A DNA stretch of 64,000 bases, taken from assembly GCA_014898415.1 (NCBI GenBank), contig RCTD01000001.1, positions 868,001 to 932,000 of the forward strand. The letters are read 5' to 3'. How positions within the stretch are numbered: the stretch's first letter is position 1; every line of letters begins with the position of its first letter. The translations under genes were made by a program, and so were the position numbers. Below are positions 1-10,499 of the stretch, piece by piece. Origin of the DNA: Stromatinia cepivora. Taxonomy: Eukaryota > Ascomycota > Leotiomycetes > Helotiales > Sclerotiniaceae. The notes beneath the pieces were generated by a model. The model did not search any database. It had not been told where the DNA came from and saw only the letters and a list, made by a program, of their open reading frames with translations.

Positions 1-749
1 TATAAGATATAAAACTACAATTCTTTTTGAGCAATAAAGAGATATAATATTATCTTATAAAATTAAAAAACCTTTATATTTTCAATTTCGACGAAACTTT
101 AATATATCATCCGGCCTTTGAACATAATATCCCCCTTTCTCTTTCCATTATTGATTTATCAATCTTTATAATATTATAATCTTTTATAGTTTTTTGAGAT
201 ATTAGATTTATAATAGGAAAACGTTTTTGAATCATTTGTATTCTTTTAATAAAAGATATTAATGATTTCCAAGCTTTTTTTATCCCTTTTTTAATATTAT
301 ATATAATTTGATAATCGATTTTCTTTTATATTATTCTCTCTTTAATCGCTCTATTTTTCTGTTCTTTTTCAATTTTCTTTTCGACTTTTTTTTACTTCTT
401 AATTTTCTTTTCTTATTCAGCAATTAGTACTTTCATCGATTGGTAGGTTCTAATTCTTTTGATTTATAAAAGGGAATATAAAAAAGCATCTCTGCTCTTT
501 TTTTTTATTAGGTTTAGATGTTTAGAATAGGTTCTTTTCTTTCTTTCGATCTTCAAAGCTTTTTCTAAACCTTTTGCTTTATACAATTGGATATTAGTAT
601 TAATTGTATATATAAATGCAGCCTTAAAAAGCTTCTAAATGATATCGGGATCCTATTTGAGGCGAAACTTTAATTTAAAGTGATAAAGAGTTTTAATTAT
701 ATATAATATTTTTATTTTATTCCCTATGAATTATATCGATATAAATAAT
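1..749. other. AT-rich DNA, no gene seen
   Basis: Very AT-rich sequence without an open frame or an RNA gene I can recognise. It probably belongs to the downstream part of the pogo-like relic or to another decayed transposon. Confidence 0.5.
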
Positions 750-1850
750 ATAAAGATTTATTCTGGTTTGATATTGCGAATAATAATATTCTTATTTATA
801 GAATAAATACCGGCTTTTTCGAAAGATTTCAGAATATTATGAATAATAGTAGATTGAACTCAAACAATCTTAAATATCATCCAAAAATTATATTTCGATA
901 TTCTAATAATACTTTTGCTTTTGTATATTAGATTATTAAATTCTATATTATAATTTATTGAAAAAAAAAGGAAATAATTTATATCAAGAGATTAAAATCG
1001 ATATATAAAATAGAGAAAAAGAATTAATAAAATGATCTTTAATTCGTTATATTTCGATATAAATTCTATATTTATATAATTAGAATAATTATTTACAATC
1101 AATAGATGATATCCTTTCTTTATTTTTGAATGAGTATAATATTGAAAGACCTTATTAAACTAAATAAGGCCGAATATATTCGACGATTATCCATTACTTG
1201 AAGTTTCGAAATAAATTTGATCCTTTATTTTTATCTTATCAATCTATATATCTTATAAATCTTCAGATTCCTTTTTATAAATTAAAATAGATAGAATAAT
1301 CATATTATCGGTATATATATATACTAAAAGGGTAATAAATTCTTTCGATCCATTTTGCCTAATTTTCGTAGCTCTATTACGATTATATATACTAATATTC
1401 ATTATCCTCTTTATAATCCTCCCTAAATCAATTATAAAGCCTTTCTCATCCCAATTGTATATATTCTTGAATAATATATTGTATTTTGTAATTACTTTTA
1501 TTAATTAAATGAAAAAAAGAAGAATATTAATATAACTTTTTTAAATAATAAAATTCAACAACAATACAAAATAATTCAAACTAGATTATAAAAATACTCA
1601 AATATAATAACATTATCAATTTTTATATACAAATTATTAATATATCAAAGATATCGATTTTGAAAATATATTTTATATTTTTTCATAAAATTTGCTATTC
1701 AGTTCTTCCCTAGAAAACAGTTTATGATTTTTTTTACAAAGTTTTTGATTTTGCAATTTATAGAAAATATAGATCTTTATATCAATTTATTAATTTGATC
1801 GATTAAAACCTTTTTTTATTCTTTTGAAAAAGATTAATAAGTTTCAATAT
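750..1850 (-). pseudogene. Fot1/pogo-type DDE transposase relic
   Basis: Decayed Tc1/mariner-superfamily (Fot1/pogo branch) transposase, read on the minus strand across many stops. Around 1,438-1,460 the frame reads YNWDEKGFI-like, the first catalytic-Asp block of fungal pogo transposases. Around 1,060-1,106 it reads LLIVNNYSNYINIEFI, matching the usual LLIVDGHSSHVN block with the second Asp changed to Asn and Ser-His changed to Asn-Tyr. Between them lies a GWSSNEFGL-like stretch. Around 760-860 a block ending FEKAGIYSINKNIIIRNI matches the C-terminal GxxKTGIxPFNPxxV region. Nearly all lesions fit RIP transitions. The N-terminal DNA-binding part should lie around 1,500-2,000, but I could not trace it, and terminal repeats were not found. 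The family assignment is from recalled motif patterns. Confidence 0.72.
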
Positions 1851-2039
1851 ATATGATATTACAAAAGATAGTTTTACTTTTATAATATTGAAAAAATATT
1901 AAACAATTGATTTTGAAGAAATTTGTTATTTAAGTATATTTAGAATATTTTTCCCTTTTAATTTAAATTAATATAAGCTTTATATAGATTTCTAAAAGCA
2001 TATCATCGTTATATCCATTTATGGTGGTTGATATTTTAT

Positions 2040-2467
2040 AAAATTAAAAGTGTGTGCAAGATATGGGGTCGTGTACGATGTAGGGAAATCGGTTAATGTA
2101 TAGCTCCTTATCACTGCACCTTCTAAAACATATTGCCATCCGAGCCATTTGAGAGATGGCACGATTCATTGAAGTATATGTGTACCGGCACCTATCTATT
2201 CTGATTCATATCCTACCTCGCCATCTCATTATTGACTCCATTGTTGGCTTGATTACCTTGCTTCTCAACCAAATGCATTGCAAACAAATCATATTCCATC
2301 AATATAGTTTGGTTAAAATTGTACCATAAATATCTCTATCTTAAAGATTTCGAGCCCTTCATTTTTGGCTACTACATTCAACGATCTAACCGTGGAATCA
2401 AATTACAAGATTTACTCAAGGACCTTAGAAGATTTCTTTCTCGTTTTGAGAAGCGATAAGATTCAAG
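2040..2467 (+). promoter_or_regulatory. Upstream region of the AAA+ ATPase gene
   Basis: Base composition changes sharply near 2,020-2,050 from RIP-like AT-rich DNA to balanced sequence. The 400 bases before the gene hold no open frame and presumably contain its promoter and 5' leader. I did not see a strong TATA box. The sequence just before the start (A at -3, G at +4) suits fungal initiation. Confidence 0.4.
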
Positions 2468-4679
2468 ATGGCTACAGACAAACAACGTGCGTATAGAATC
2501 CTGCCTTATAACATTATTTCGTTCTAGTTACTAAACTCATCTGGCAGCACCCAGCATTCTTGTTTTTGGCCAGAGCCGAAAGGAAGGCCTCACGTTTCCA
2601 GTCCTAGAGGGCTCTCACCAGAAAACTAATGAAGCAAAAATCGTGAATGGTGGAGTTGATCTAATGCAGCAATTACTCTCAGACCTGAACGACCAAAATT
2701 TTAACGTGTCCGCCCAACATCTTATTTCCAGTTCTACGGGCAGAGACCATTCCCCGAGCATCCTCGAACTCGATTCAATCGCTGAATTAACGGAGTCAAT
2801 CGCGCAGCCTAATACCACAGATCTCGGGTTCAAGAAATATACTGTGCAGAGGAAACTAGATCTGAAGGTCAACAGGGAGCAAAGTGTCAACGAGGAGAAA
2901 GGTATCGGGGATGATGATGGCAAGGATGAGGAGATCAGCGAGAGGGAAAACAGCCAAAAGAAAATAGTTGTATTTAGTGATCATGGATTGAAAGGGGATT
3001 CTAATACGGCTCTCGATATGCTCGAGGATTCCGAAGTAGAGCTACTGATCTATCAGATGCCTCGACCACTTGAGAAGAAAGCCCTCAAAAAAATCTTAAA
3101 TAGGCCAGAAGAGGAAGGAAATGCCTGGCTGAAGAAGCTGGTTGTTGTTGTTGACGCTGATGATCTTCGCGCGGAGGGTATTCAAATTTCTCGTTATCTT
3201 TCTTGGGAGAAGACAATGGAGGACTTCAAAGAGCATTTTGTTAAAACCTTCGGGTCACAAAGCTTACAAAGCTCCGTGCATCTGCTTGTGCGCTGCGGTT
3301 ACGAAGGCGTTTTCTATTGGCGAGAAACAGAAGTCGACCTCTATTTGATACCGAGCAAGGCTGAAGGTGATCTTATTCGGTCTTGCGATGGACCGATACT
3401 AGGTCTCGAAACTGCGTTTATCGCTGGCCTGACAGCAGCTCTAGCCGCCAGCTCTCTATCGTCATCCGAGGTGCTATCACACGAGTCCTCTACGAATTCA
3501 ATAAAAGAAGGGGTAAAAAAAGCCATCAGCTGGTCTCATCACTTTGCATCAATCGGGTTTCGCAAAGATAATGGAGGAAATATCGATTATCCAAGCGCCA
3601 ATGATATCTCCAACAGCAGGCAGACACTTTTCACGATCATTTCTGTCAATTTCAAAACCAGTGCATCCCCCCCTGCGTCTATTTTCGCAACCGATTACAG
3701 TCCAGCTAAAGTTGCTCATAAAATTGTGGTTAAAGGATCAGAAGAAATATTATCCATTGTTCCCACTGCTCGGTTTGGTGCTCTTGTTACTGCGGATAGA
3801 GTTGAGATCGAGTGCTTTCGAGCTACTGGTAGAGTGATTGATGAATACTTGCACAGTGCTCGAATAAAGCCTTTATCGATTGGTGTCTTTGGTCCACCTG
3901 GCTCTGGAAAGTCCTTTGGGGTGCGACAGGTAGTCCAGACTGTCGCAAAGGATTTTAGACAGCCGATCGAGGAACTGGAAGTTAATCTTTCTCAGTTCTT
4001 AGAGTATTCAGACTTGGTGGCGATCTTTCACACGATTCGGGATATAACGTTGCGAGGTAAAATTCCAATTGTGCTCTTCGATGAGTTTGATACTTCGTTC
4101 AAAGGAAATACGTTGGGATGGTTGAAATACTTCTTAGCACCTATGCAAGATGGTAATTTTCTGGATAATGGCCAAGTTAGACCTTTGGGTCGTGGAATCT
4201 TCATTTTCATTGGTGGTACCTCCAATACTTTCAGGAATTTTACGAGAGATATTGAAGCCCCTGCACAAACGAAAGATCTTGAAGCCCAGGCACAATACCA
4301 ACAGGCCAGAGCAGCGAAAAAACCCGACTTTGTGAGCAGATTGAGTGGATATATTGATATTCGCGGTCCAAATGTGAACGGTACTGGTGATACAATGTAT
4401 CCCGTACGGCGAGCTATACTTCTCCATGCATTGCTTGGAAAGATTATGGGAAAGGACAATATCAATATAAACGAGGGAGTATTGAGAGCGCTTTTGGAAG
4501 TTCCTAAATTCCATCATGGGGCCCGCTCGATCGAGATAATCCTGCAAATGAGTAGTTTGAATGGCTATGATAAATTTATGGCTGCTGCATTACCCTCGGA
4601 CGATCAGCTCAGCATGCATGTAGATGTTGGACGATTTAAAGCCCTTTTGGGATCGGCGGGGGGATGGCGAGCGTTGTGA
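2468..4679 (+). CDS. PfkB-like/AAA+ ATPase fusion protein
   Basis: Predicted ATPase of 716 residues, joined from exons 2468..2486 and 2548..4679. An ATG at 2,468 followed by a 61-base intron (2,487-2,547) extends the long frame upstream. The first in-frame ATG of the long frame alone is at 2,664, and using it would drop about 40 residues. The N-terminal half resembles a ribokinase/PfkB fold: IVVFSDHGLKG (about 144-154), VVVVDADDLRAEGIQISRY (about 204-222), and GLETAFIAGLTAAL (about 290-305), where PfkB kinases have GAGDAF, so the catalytic Asp position reads Thr. The C-terminal half is an AAA+ module: Walker A GPPGSGKSF (455-463), Walker B IVLFDEFD (514-521), FVSRLSG near 600, and HGARSIEIILQMSSL in a helical lid-like end. 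From memory, the same PfkB-like plus P-loop pairing occurs in large bacterial proteins that also carry a RyR domain. No RyR domain is seen here. Cellular role unknown. The frame is intact, unlike everything around it. Confidence 0.85.
2487..2547 (+). other. Predicted 61-base intron of the AAA+ gene
   Basis: Donor GTGCGT at 2,487, branch-like ACTAAAC near 2,530 and acceptor CAG ending at 2,547. Splicing joins phase-1 exon 1 (ATG plus five codons and one base) exactly in frame with the long exon. The next AG (2,553-2,554) would not keep the frame. The added residues (PPSILVFGQ...) fit the first beta strand of a ribokinase-like fold. Confidence 0.7.
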
Positions 4680-5224
4680 GTTTGATGTTACGACAGGTAG
4701 CTAGACATGTGACTATGGGGACCTTAGGCTCAGAGATTACTAGTTATTCTCGCCAGAATCAATTGTTCACTCTCCTGCTTACAAGTCTCAATACATAATA
4801 CCACGTCCTAGTATCGGCTTCCACGTGATACTAGTTGGCCAAGACGTAACACTTTGAGCACCAGTATTACTTCAAGTACCAGATTGAAAACCGACTACCC
4901 ATTATGACTACTCCTCTGCCGACCACCCAGGCCCTGCCCCTCAGGCTACTCCCGCAACTCCAAGTCAGCCTACCGTTCAGCAACAGCCGCCGTTATGTTA
5001 ATTACTTGAGATGTACTACCTACTACAATAGCTGTAGAAATGAGAATGCCATGTCATCCTTATAATCCAAACTTGTCAACGAAAATTTCTAACACTATTC
5101 GTTCCAAAATTTGAGGGAAGTAACTTAATATACCCGGAAGCAACATCCGCATAGCCTCTCTTCAATTCCTATCTCAAGAACTTGCGAAGCAAACAACAAT
5201 AGACCTCAAAACACTTGAAAAGAT
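4680..5224 (+). other. Balanced DNA with possible LINE ORF1 scrap
   Basis: No intact gene. Around 4,905-4,998 one plus-strand frame reads a Pro/Gln/Ala-rich stretch (HPGPAPQATPATPSQPT) that could be a piece of a LINE ORF1 or gag-like protein. This is weak and rests on composition and on the LINE relic that follows it. Confidence 0.3.
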
Positions 5225-5530
5225 ACCCTTTACTATCGCAGCATCATAGTGGCTCCCGCCGAAGATCTCAATCCACAAGACAAAAGAAGCAGCAATAATA
5301 TACCATGAAGACTATCAATTGCGGTACCTAAACGCTCTAGTGATTTATACAAATATTAGCGGCATTGAGGGCAAGATCGGAACAGCAGCCGTAGCACCTC
5401 AACAGAGACAAGTGAAAAAGGTATTCTTCGGTGGTAAACATACCTCTACAGTCCGTGCAGCAGAGCTTAAAGGCATTTACCTTGCACTTAAGATAGTATA
5501 ACAAGAACTTGGCAACTCGCAACAAGAAGT
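5225..5530 (+). pseudogene. LINE (I/Tad-like) RNase H domain relic
   Basis: Plus-strand frame continuing PFTIAAS*WLPPKISI, then YHEDYQLRYLNALVIYTN, ISGIEGKIGTAAVAP and RAAELKGIYLALKIV. This matches the pattern at the end of ascomycete LINE polyproteins (PPWWxPP..., VxYTDGSGIxGKxGAAAV..., AELxGIxxAL). The first catalytic Asp of the YTDGSG motif is Asn here and the Gly that follows is Ile; the Glu of AEL is kept. Stops break the frame before and after. It is a fragment: no reverse transcriptase is seen nearby. Confidence 0.7.
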
Positions 5531-5549
5531 TCTAACCCTAACCCTAAGA

Positions 5550-6164
5550 TGAAGATAATTGCAGGTAAATTTGGGAAAGAAGTCATGGAGTTATTGTTTG
5601 AGAAGTAAGGGGGGGGAGATGAAGATTACAAAAGAGATGGTAAAAGCAGTAGTAGGGAATGAGTACAGTGGGAAATATATGATGAAGGTGTTATTGGAAA
5701 AGCGAGAGGAGGGTTTGGAGATTATAGAAGAGATGGTAAAAGCAGTAGTAGAGAATGAGTATAGTGGGAGATTACAGTAGAGATGGTAAAAGCAGCAGCA
5801 GGGAATGAGCACAGTGAGAAAGATATGAAGTTGTTGCTTGATAAGCGAGGGAAGGACGTGAAGATTACAGAGGGAGTACTGAAAGCGGCGGCAGGGATTT
5901 GGGATAGTGGGAAGATGTGATGATATTGTTGCTGGAGAAGCTAAGGGCACAATCAGGCAGGCACTATGGCAATGCTCTTTGCGCTGCATCAGCTAGAAGC
6001 TATCACACGATTTTTCAGATGCTGCTGGAGAAATGCGACAATGCACCTAACAAAACCAACCATGCTTTACATGATTACCAAATGCAGCTTATGTTTCTCG
6101 AGCAACAGAACAAGAAGCGTTTAATGATGGCACAAGCTGAACAAGACAACATTTCCAGCTTCTA
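5550..6164 (+). pseudogene. Relic of NLR/ankyrin-type repeat gene
   Basis: Plus-strand sequence with several copies of a repeat of about 30 residues, of the type EEMVKAVVENEYSGR...MKVLLEKREEGLEI, spread over three frames. A stop, a G-run frameshift near 5,610 and small indels near 5,770 and 5,915 break it. It then reads GRHYGNALCAASARSYHTI, an ankyrin-like unit, and ends with a Gln-rich tail (ALHDYQMQLMFLEQQNKKR) and a stop at 6,164. The repeat pattern and tail are familiar from C-terminal regions of fungal NACHT/ankyrin (NLR-like) proteins. No NACHT or effector domain is present. Unlike the transposon blocks, damage is by indels and point changes without strong AT bias. Confidence 0.6.
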
Positions 6165-7830
6165 AGTTCCCTAGTAGGACTCTTTGGAGCTTGAAGAAAT
6201 ATTACAAAACGCGATGGAAACCCTCGCTATAGAAGTTATGTTGAAATTCGATGTGGTTCAGAACGATATAATGGGTTGAATGCTTGAACTAGAGCTATTT
6301 CGGGGGACACTGCAAGCCAAGGTAAAGATATAGGTTTAGGAAGAATATCTCGGAAAACAACGTAACCATAGTTGGAGCAGCCATCGATTCTTTGAAGATT
6401 AGGCATTAGCAAAAGACTAGTCCAATAGAGGTGATTGATATTTGAAAAGAGAATATTCTTTTGTATAAGACGACTCAGCCAAAAAAAAAAGGGGGGGGGG
6501 GGGTTTGGAGAGACCGAGAACTAGCATAAGATCAGTCTTTTTGTGACGACGAGTCTAGCAATAGAATGATTTTATATAGGGAAAAACTACCTAGAATTCA
6601 CGCTTGAGAGAGACTAATCACTAAAGTCAGCACAGAAACAAGCGGGGGGGTTGGTGGGGAACTGAAGGAGACGAATTTACGGATGCTAGACTAACTTTGA
6701 AGCTGAATGCTTAGGATCAACTGCTACTGAGAAGATAGTGTTTGATCTTGTTAAGAAACTATATTAGGATTTGGATTTAGGGTTCAAACTTGACAACCCT
6801 GCGCCGTCCTCTCCTCGATCCCAACCTCAACATTTCCAGCCTCAAGAACAAGGGCACACTTAGCAAGGTCAGTGGGCGAGTGAAAGGGAGATTTGGCGAA
6901 GAAAGGTTTGTGCTGATTTAGGACAGCTTCTTTTCGTCAGAGTCTTAGTACTTGCGGGATCTTTGCCTGTCATGCTCTACACTAACATCTCGAGAGTAAC
7001 ATCCACCACGCTCGGAGATTGATTCCGTGAACAGACTGTACATGGTTTTTAAAATGTTGCAAGTGTTCGTTATCCCTCTCTGAGACTTGCATGTTGGATG
7101 ATTACACTCCCTCCTGGCCTTCGGACCTTGTTCTTTGAGATGAACCTATTCAACGTGATCCATCATTTTGCAGGGCGGCAAAAAGAGCCATCCGCTGTTC
7201 GTAGCTCTTTGATTCATCTCCAATGCAGAACGGGCATTGAGTTTTGTCACAAACAGAAAGGGAGATAAAAGAGAATGGCTCGACATCGGGCGAAGTTTCT
7301 ATGTCAACTGTAGTCACTGCAACCTAGAATGGATATCGTTGGGGCACTTCGCACCGGCCACACCTGATCGACGGTCCATTGGTAATCAGGGCGAATATTT
7401 TCAGGCTCGAAGCTCAATCCCATGTGCTCTAGCCACGTGGTTCTTGAATTGCATCATGTTGTCGAAAACCAGATCCTCAGCTTTGCATATAGAATGATAA
7501 CAAACAAAGACGCCATTTGCTGCTTGACCGTGCAAATGAACATTTTCGACGTGATCCTATATGTGAGCAATGCGACGAAACGTGCGTGTCCATTGCTCAT
7601 ATAACAGCCGCTCATTCCCAAGGCAAATAATGCATTGGGTCTTTGCACAGACCACAGAAAATTCATCTGATGATAAGGAGGAAGCCGGAGCGGGAGATTC
7701 CTTTTTGTTTGCATCCTTAAAGATTAAAGCCGGTTATGGTTTACAAGTTTGGAATTCTTGTCGAGATGCGAAAGCAATTATAAAATTGATAATAGAAATC
7801 TTTCGAGAGATAATATTTTGTTGATTCGGG
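6165..7830. other. Balanced DNA, no assignable gene
   Basis: Composition is close to that of the neighbouring gene, but I cannot support a gene. Short open stretches exist (7,237-7,497 plus; 7,454-7,714 minus), without recognisable domains or splice signals. Around 6,690-6,870 one frame reads protein-like text (FKLDNPAPSSPRSQPQ), perhaps another gene relic. The segment ends at a sharp change to AT-rich DNA near 7,830. Confidence 0.4.
6480..6503 (+). repeat. Poly-A followed by poly-G tract
   Basis: A run of A directly followed by a run of G at 6,480-6,503; a shorter G run is at 6,643-6,650. Homopurine tract of unknown meaning. Confidence 0.8.
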
Positions 7831-8321
7831 TTTTTAAAGAAATCATACAAAATCCATTATAATTGATATTGCTCAATAAATTGGTATTAAATAATAAATA
7901 TATCTTTCTCTTTATTTATTATAATCTTACTGGATTGTTTATACAATTGCTTTTTCATTATCTTATTATAAATATAAAAGAAGTAATCCTTTTTGAATTC
8001 CTTTTCAATTTCGGTTTTTAGATTTTTCTTAGTATTCTTAAAGTTCTTTCGAAGATCTTTGTATTACTTTCTAATCCTTTTCGATATATATCTAATGAAC
8101 TTAAAATCCTGTTTGATTTGAGTATATAACTTCTTGAATTGTTATTCAAAATCAATGATATCCGGATTTGCAATTAAGAATGAATTCATTATTTCTATCA
8201 GAACTTCCTTGGAAATGCCTAAATTGTATCGAGTATTTCTATATATAAAAGTACAAATAAATCCATTATCAAAAACCTCATTTTCTAAAAAAGCATTTTA
8301 TATGTTATTGTTGTTATTGAA
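7830..8321. other. AT-rich DNA, nothing recognised
   Basis: Left edge of the large AT-rich block. The open stretch at 8,134-8,364 runs into the inverted-arm repeat and has no recognisable domain. Confidence 0.4.
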
Positions 8322-9136
8322 TGTTGAAGGTCACGTATTTGAAGGTGATAAACCTTATAATTGAGAAGTAGTGGCTCAGAGACTATAATGGAATAAGCAA
8401 ATATCAAATTATAGTAGTAAAAGTTAAATGATATAATGATATTGTATATAATATTAAAATACAGATTCTTAATCTTCAATATTAAAGATATTGCTTTTCT
8501 ATATACCTCTCCCGAATTCTTTTATATATCAATACTTTATTCTTATTCGTCCATTTAAATAAAGATTCATTATTCTAATTATTTTGATTAGTATAATAAA
8601 GGTTCTTGATTTCGAATAATCCTGGTATTCAATTAATTTAGATTTCTTTATTCGAATATCTATGAATTCGATGGTTTTATATATACTAATGAATTTGTAG
8701 AGTTTGAATTCGTATTCATATATTGAATAATTAAATCGATTTGGTTGATTAAATCAATTATATACTAATGAATTTGTAGAGTTTGAATTCGTATTCATAT
8801 ATTGAATAATTAAATCGATTTGGTTGATTAAATCAATTTGGTTAATTTGATCAATTTAATTGATTTAATTGACCAAATTAATCAAATCGATCTAATTGAT
8901 CAAAATGACCTAGTTGATCTTGTTTATTATATTGATCTTATTATTCAGAATGAATATAATATATATATATATAGATCGATTAGATCTATTCGGTCAATTT
9001 GATTGATCTAATTAATTAAATTGAATTGATTAAATTAATCAAATTGACCAAATTGATCAATTTGATCTAATTGGCCTAATTGATCATATTGATTATATTA
9101 TTCTTATTATTCGGAATAAATATATTCTATATATAT
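8322..9136 (+). repeat. Inverted-arm repeat family C, copy 1 (interrupted)
   Basis: Starts with TGTTGAAGGTCACGTATTTG, continues with an arm of about 420 bases, then a stretch dense in short palindromes around TTGATCAATT (8,740-9,110). A 68-base unit is tandemly duplicated at about 8,680-8,815. Copia-A copy A is inserted in it; the repeat resumes at 23,204 and can be followed to about 23,270 by comparison with 38,640-38,750. Related arms lie at 37,965-38,190 and 57,795-58,140 (same sense) and, inverted, at 38,765-38,993 and 58,880-59,306. Confidence 0.75.
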
Positions 9137-9141
9137 ATTCT

Positions 9142-9450
9142 TATCACGGGATAGTATGATTACAGAGCACTTTCAGGGATCGGGGAATAGGTGGTACACA
9201 TAATTGGTAGAGTAAAAGAATTGAATGATTTGCCCTTGATTATATGAATCAAGAGTTGTATATATAGAACAAATAAATGATTATTTAATCGATATGTATT
9301 TTAATTAGACTAGATCTTTATTTATTAGTATATCAGGATCACTTTATTAATCGATAGATTGGTAAGGGTTAGAAGATTTTTCATTCTGATTGGAAAGTAT
9401 ATATTTTGATCTTTTGTAGGATATAGAGGATTATAAGATTTTCTGTGATA
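9142..9450 (-). repeat. Copia-A copy A, left (3') LTR
   Basis: 309 bases, TATCACGGGATAG...CTGTGATA. Aligns end to end with the LTRs at 22,895, 40,717 and 48,665. Confidence 0.92.
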
Positions 9451-10259
9451 TATCTTCTAGATCGAAAAGCGATCTGAAACAAATGGAAAGGTATAGAAAG
9501 TGGTAATTCATATAATTTATGAATAAATATATAAGATGATTATAGGTAGATATTAACAAAGGAGTAGTATAATGTATAAACCTGAAATGATCCTGATATT
9601 TTTGGAATAGGGAAGAATTTGATTGTATATAAATCATAAATTTCTTTTGGTTTTCGATTTATTATCTATGATATTCTTTGAAATCAAGATTTTGAATAAT
9701 AAAAAGAAAGTTTTCTATTGGGAGAATACAAGAGAATAATTAATCCTGTAATGTAGTAATTGAGAATATATATAATTGCTAAATTATAATATATTGATTA
9801 TAATAACGAAATAAAATAAATGAATTTTTTAAAAATATATAAATCTCTTTTTCGTATTTTTATTTTTGTTTTAATCAAATTCTTATTGATTATTATTATA
9901 CCTAAAATTTCGGAATCTAAAAAGATTAAGTAAGCGAATCTCAGTTGTATTAGACAAATAACGATTAAAAAGAAAGTTTTGAAAGAATCGAATATAAGAA
10001 AAGATCTTAGTATTTCTTTGAAGGATTAATAAATCGAATAAAAAGAGTTAATGAATTTAATATAAATAATGAATTAAGATATCGATCTTTGGGAGTATAA
10101 TTTAATTAAATCTATTTTTAGAATAATATATAGTTATTTATTTCAGAAACCATTCCTTTTTATCGAAGGAATTATTATTCGTTGTAATTAATTATCTATT
10201 ATAAATTTAGATAGTAATTTGGAGGTAGGTTTCGTTTTTGAATTCTATTATATAATTGA

Positions 10260-10400
10260 TGTTAACTTTTGATGCAGGAAGTAGTAGTATTGTTGATTAT
10301 GTAGGTTGAACTAAGGATTTATAATTCTAATAGGAGTAGAATTGAGGTTATCCCTAAATATGATTTCAATTCTAATCTTATGATGGTTTTATTTCCAATA
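10260..10400 (-). repeat. Copia-B left (3') LTR
   Basis: 141 bases, TGTTAACTTTTG...TTTCCAATA. Similar to 15,843-16,008 but lacking an internal segment of about 28 bases. Confidence 0.85.
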
Positions 10401-10499
10401 CTTTTTTATTAAAGATATCCTATTCGATCCTTCTAGGTTATTAATCCTAACATTTTTTTGAATTTTTCGAAAGCAATTCTTGTATAAAGCTTTATTATT

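Noticed and set aside
2643..2663. GTG start of the AAA+ gene at 2,643
   Set aside because: GTG is not a normal start in fungal nuclear genes; the upstream exon with ATG at 2,468 gives an in-frame spliced start with better residues.
5535..5552. Telomere-like CTAACCCTAACCCTAA
   Set aside because: Only about two and a half units inside unique sequence; too short to call an interstitial telomere.
7237..7824. Overlapping frames of 84-86 residues in balanced DNA
   Set aside because: No domain, no conserved pattern and no splice context; could be relics but I cannot support a gene.
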